Assembly (NCBI GenBank): GCA_003117195.1
Contig: BDSI01000092.1
Coordinates: forward strand, 132,001-196,000
Direction of reading: 5' to 3'
DNA length: 64,000 bases
Origin: Eudorina sp. 2006-703-Eu-15
Lineage: Eukaryota > Chlorophyta > Chlorophyceae > Chlamydomonadales > Volvocaceae
Under the pieces are notes generated by a model that was not told the DNA's origin, ran no database searches, and worked only from the letters and a program-made list of their open reading frames with translations. A program made the position numbers and the translations under genes. Each line of letters opens with the position of its first letter. Position 1 is the first letter of the stretch. Positions 59,724-64,000 of the stretch are shown piece by piece.

Positions 59724-62700
59724 ATGGAGCGGATGAAGGCAACGCGGACGTTTCGGTTACCGGCGGTCGTGACATGCCTCAGCCTCCTGCTTACGGAAGC
59801 ATCAGCGAGCGGAGGCCGCAGGCTCACCTCCACAGGGGACAAACTTGGCACCTACTACAAGCCACCACCACCGCCGGCTCCTCCAGCCGAGACGTTATTC
59901 ATAAAATCTAGGGAAATCCAGGACCACGCGCACTTTTACGCAGCCGCGGAGGTGCTCTCTCTATGGGCACAGACCACATTTGCGCTGTCAGCGGAGGCAC
60001 ACTACCAGCTGACGGCGCAGCCGAAGGGCCCGCTCCGGTCGTCGTGCGTGTACGACGGCAAGCAATGCTTGTTAAACCCCACCGTGATGGCCGCCAAGGG
60101 CTTCCCCTCTCCAAAGCTGCCGGCTGAGCTGTGAGTGCCCGCACCCCGGCCCGGGCCCACGCTCGTGCAGCTCCGTCATTCCCCTCTGCGCAACCAACCA
60201 CAACGGCGAGCGCAGCCGCAACAACACTTCCGCAACCCACTCCACCCCACCCCACCCCAAGCGCAGTTCACCGTTGCTTCCCACTTCGCTATCCCGCACC
60301 CCACCCGCCCGCGCCTGGCTGCCGCACCCACCCACCCACCCCGGCGGTGGCCGTCACACACCCGCTCCCTCCTTCCCAACCCCCCGCCTTTCGCCTCCGT
60401 CCGCCCCCATCCGTCCGCCCCATCCCGCAGGGTCCTGAAGCGCTTCGCCCTGGAGGCGTACATGTGCCGGTCCGCCCGGGTGCGGGCCGACTGCCACCTG
60501 GACTCCAACTGCGACTGGGACGACCTCACCGGGGCCTGCTTCCTGGCGCATGACCCGCACAGCGACTTCACCGCGGCCATCATGCCCTGCAGGGGTGAGG
60601 CCAGAGGGGGGGGATGTGGGGATCTGGGGATGTGTAGATGGCGGCGGCTCGGGGGAGGGGGCGGTAAGGAAGTCGACAGACATATTGAGGGGGGCTGCGG
60701 GGCTGAGGGGAAGGGATGGATTGCTGTTGTTTGCCCGTCAGGCGCGGGGGCGGAAGGGGGTATCGGAGCGCACAGTGAATTGCCTCCCACGGGCTGAGGG
60801 CGGGGGGGGGGGCGGAGAAGGATTGGTGCGACCCGCCAAGTTTGCATTGGTGGGTAGGGTGCTGGAGTTTACGAAGAGCCAGGCCTCAACCTTTTGCTCA
60901 TTTTTCGTTTGAACGAATTGGGGAGTGCAAGCCCGAAACCAGTCCAGAAGTGACCCGGCCGGCGGGGGACAGGGCGGCCGTGAAGGAAGGGGAGGGCACG
61001 CGGGGCGTAGCGAGGTATGTGGCGGGAATATTTGGCTGCGCTGAGCCGCTGGCTGCTACCATGGCTGTGACGAGGAGGGCGCCTTGGGGAGGACGGGGAA
61101 GGGGTACAAGAGTTCGGGAGCGGGAGCGGGGGCGGTGTCAAGCCCTGTCCGCTCCCACGCCCCGCACCTCGAGCGCCGCACCACACACAGCGCCGTAAAA
61201 TGTGTCCTCCATTTTCTTACCCCCCCCCCCAACCCCCAACCCACCCTCCGCCAGACATGCTGTACACCGCAGTCACGGCGGCCTGCTGGCGGCGCGAGCC
61301 CAGCGCCGACTCCGAGAAGCCCTGCGGCTACGGCGCCTGCCGGCTCTTCAAGGCCGGGTCGGGCGCCTCCTGGAAGGATGACGTCAGCGGCGGCTCGGCG
61401 GGGCTCCCGGAGGACCGCTGCCTGCCTGACCTGTACCGCGGCTCCTGGGGGGGCCCCGCCACCATCAGCGGCCCCCCCACCGGCCCCCGCCTCAAACCCC
61501 TGGACGTGTACGCGCTGCTGAAGCGGTACTTCGGGTCGGGGAAGCTGTCCGCGGAGGCGCTCGCGAATGCGACCACGGTGCTGCCGGATCTGGCGGTGTG
61601 GGAGGAGGCCGGCGGCGGCGCGGACAAGGGCAGTGGCCAGGGAGGGGAGGTGCCGCTGCTGGCGGGCTTCGGGAACTGCTCAACGGCGGTGCTGCACCAC
61701 GCGATGAAGACCAGCTGTCGGTACTGGCACGAGGGCCGTGCACTCAGGACAGCAGGTGCAGGCGGGGCGGGGCGCGGCCGGGAGGGAGAGGGGGAGGGAG
61801 AGGGGAGGGAGAAGGGGGGGGAGAGGGAGAGGGGGGGCGGGGGGAGGGAGAGGGGGGGGGGGGAGGGAGAGGGGGGGGGGGGGAGGGAGAGGGGGGCGGG
61901 GGGAGGGAGAGGGGGGGCGGGGGAGGGAGAGGGGGGGCGGGGGAGGGAGAGGGGGGCGGGGGGAGGGAGAGGGGGGGCGGGGGAGGGAGAGGGGGGGCGG
62001 GGGAGGGAGAGGGGGGCGGGGGAGGGAGAGGGGGGCGGGGGAGGGAGAGGGGGGGCGGGGGGAGGGAGAGGGGGGGCGGGGGGAGGGAGAGGGGGGGCGG
62101 GGGGAGGGAGAGGGGGGGCGGGGGGAGGGAGAGGGGGAGGTGGGGGAGGAGAGGGGGGTGGAGGGGGGCGGGGGGAGGGAGGGGGGCGGGGGAGGGAGGG
62201 GGGCGGGGGGAGGGAGGGGGCGGGAGAGGGGAGGGAGAGGGGGCGCGGGGGGAGGGATAGAATGAGGGGGCCTGTACCGACTTGAGGGGCAGAGGACGCT
62301 GCCGGAAGCGCTGTCGTGTTCACGACAAAGCGGAGGAGGGCGCCGGGCGGCAGGTGGGGCACATGGGGACTTGGCAAACAGTTGTGAGCTGCGCGTGCGG
62401 TGGGGGTGGACACACCCAGGAACTCCGGCGAGGAAGGGACGAAGAAAGGGAACGGGGTGGGGGGATGGAAGGGGAAGAAGCAGACGAGCAGCAGCAGCAG
62501 AGCGGGCGCAGCAACAACAGCACCACCACCACCACCACCACCACCACTCAACAATCGATGGTTGATGTGCGCTGCGTGTCGTTGGCTAGCACGGTTTCGC
62601 GGGCACGGCTTGCCGCGCTCCCCACGTACCCTACCCACATGCCTGCACACCCGAACTTCGGCATGCCCGGACCCGGGTCCGCCTTCCTTGGCCCAACCCC

Positions 62701-63630
62701 AGCACGTATCGCGCATCCCCCCACCCCCCACCCCCACCTACGGGTTTATTTATTTTTTCAATGTAACCCCCCCACCCCCATTCCATATCTGATCCCGCAG
62801 GTGCTCTTGGCAGGCGGGCATCACCAGCACCGCCCATTGCGTGTTGGGCCGGAACACGGTGATTGAGCTGCTGCTGGGGAGCAGCGACTTCACACAGGCG
62901 GTGCGGAAGGTGGGTCAGGTACCGCCAGAGAGGAGGGGAGAGGAGGGCGGGGGCCGGGGTCAGCGGCCGAGAGGCTGCATGGGAAAATCGGACTGAGAAC
63001 GAACCCGGGCACAGGCACCCGGGCTTTGCGTGGGCGGCGGGTCGCAGGTGGTAACGATGCTGCGGGTGGGGGCTCATGCAGTGGCCAGGGGAGATGCAAG
63101 CGGGGGGGGCGGGTAGGTCGAGGCCGCCGATGTCCCGTCCTTGCCGGATGGAGTCGCGGGTTGGGGGAGGAAGGGCGGCAAGGAGAGGGAAGGGGAGGGG
63201 AGGGGAAGGAGGGGAGGGGATGTATACAGCAGCAGCTGCCAGGGTTGGGGCACCCGCACCTTTGGCCGAGGGGATTCGGAGGGGCTGCTCGCACCCCGGA
63301 GCGTGGGGTGCCGTATTCAGTGACGCGCGTGGGCTTTGACACTGGGCTGAGGAGCAGCTGCCCCGGGCCGCATGTGCGGTTGTGGGAGTGGGTGGGGGGT
63401 GGGTGGGGGTTGAGGGTTGAGGTGTGGCGACACTTTGCGTGGGGGGGGGCCCACGCAATCCGAAAGGGACGAAAGGTGGCTGAGGGCCACTCCGCCCCCC
63501 AGCAGCCGCAGCCCCGCTGCACCGTAATCTCGGCCCCCCTTCCCGGCTCCGGGTCCGCCTGCAGGCGGAGGCCGCCTGCCAGTCAGCCCCGTCTTCGGAG
63601 GCGTGTCTGGATGTGGCCCTGGGGATCTGA
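59724..63630 (+). CDS. Secreted cysteine-rich protein of unknown family, 3' end uncertain
   Basis: Exons: 59724-60130, 60431-60594, 61255-61720, 62801-62909, 63565-63630 (or beyond); phases agree. The N-terminus MERMKATRTFRLPAVVTCLS continues as a hydrophobic signal peptide ending near SASGG; a second ATG at 59733 is possible. After it comes a Pro-rich patch (YYKPPPPPAPPAET). The cysteine-rich body includes SCVYDGKQC, DCHLDSNCDWDDLTGAC, EKPCGYGACRLF and TSCRCSWQAGITSTAHC. The pattern of C-x(n)-CDWD-x-x-TGAC units suggests a disulfide-rich extracellular or wall protein, but I cannot name the family. If exon 5 is not spliced it ends at TGA 63628-63630, giving about 403 residues. A GT donor at 63619 in phase with an exon starting near 63942 (CDPWLAGAV) would carry the gene off the window. 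Confidence 0.65.
61776..62262. repeat. G-rich satellite in intron 3 of the cysteine-rich protein gene
   Basis: Nearly 490 bases of tandem gggagggagagggggggcgg-like units of 18-22 bases, G-rich on the coding strand. All plus frames are open, so intron retention would append a Gly/Glu/Arg-rich tail. Confidence 0.95.
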
Positions 63631-64000
63631 CCTCCCGGGGCTCACAGCCGCAGGAGCAGCAGCTAGCAACACAAGCAGCAGTAGTAGCACAAGCTGCAAA
63701 AGGCAGCAGCAACAGCAGCAGCAGGAGCGGTGGCGCCCCGTAGGGGGACCCAGGCTGGGCACTGCCCCACGAACTCCCCGGGCCCCGGTCAGTCTCTTGA
63801 CACATGGCCCCACCCGAACCCGACATGGCGCCAGCCACACTGCCACGCAGCTGCAGGAGCGCGCCTCTCGCCCTGGACCCGACCCGACCTGACCCGACCC
63901 GACCCGACCCAGCGCGGCCCCTACTCTATTCTCTGTCCAGCTGCGAAAGTGCGACCCATGGCTCGCTGGGGCCGTCCGGGTCAAGGCCCCGGTGGGTGGG
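63631..64000 (+). other. Window end; possible further exon of the cysteine-rich gene
   Basis: A pyrimidine tract and acceptor (ctgtccag) precede an open segment from about 63942 reading LRKCDPWLAGAVRVKAP, then a gtgggt donor. It is exon-like and cysteine-containing, but the link to the preceding gene is not proved. A short (gacccgacc)n run lies just upstream. Confidence 0.35.

Noticed and set aside
61328..62737. 469-residue minus-strand Pro/Ser-rich frame resembling a wall protein
   Set aside because: It is the complement of the G-rich satellite and of a real plus-strand exon; the proline repeats come from the satellite alone.

Overview
This window is nuclear DNA of a green alga of the volvocine group (Chlamydomonas, Gonium or Volvox relatives). 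The reasons are: three copies of the nuclear Rubisco small-subunit gene with an algal transit peptide and a 185-residue product; dense GT-AG introns; GC-rich, alanine-rich coding sequence; TGTAA polyadenylation signals; and many minisatellites and G-rich satellites inside introns. Almost every gene is split, so gene models were built by joining exons whose reading phase fits across GT-AG boundaries. No species call is made.

Layout. 0.9-6.0 kb (minus): PfkB-family sugar/nucleoside kinase in eight exons. 6.3-10.1 kb (plus), divergent from it: coiled-coil protein with a C-terminal CBM48 starch-binding domain, resembling plastid PTST proteins. 10.95-15.3 kb (plus): heat shock transcription factor. 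19.1-33.7 kb (plus): three RBCS genes spread over 15 kb. The spaces between them are filled with truncated non-LTR retrotransposon (LINE) ends in both orientations, a 17-bp-TIR MITE, a fold-back element with a 70-bp perfect palindrome, and a second retroelement relic. 34.6-35.6 kb (plus): unrecognised two-helix, probably plastid membrane protein. 38.4-47.0 kb (plus): very large protein with an FHA domain, a RING finger and a C-terminal membrane helix. 48.8-51.6 kb (minus): RETICULATA-related (DUF3411) plastid membrane protein. 52.8-53.3 kb (minus): single-exon mitoribosomal mS38/COX24-type protein. 53.6-56.3 kb (plus): Rab GTPase of the Rab18/RabC type. 59.7 kb to the end (plus): secreted cysteine-rich protein, probably running off the window.

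There is no operon logic here; these are independent nuclear genes. Several act in the chloroplast (RBCS, the CBM48 protein, the RETICULATA-related protein, probably the 34.6-kb gene). The three RBCS genes give nearly the same mature subunit. The middle copy differs at two mature positions, one of them (residue 65) in the loop that touches the large subunits.

Limits: first exons of the kinase and the CBM48 gene, the exon 4/5 junction of the FHA-RING gene and the 3' end of the last gene are uncertain. Assignments rest on motifs read by eye; no database search was possible.
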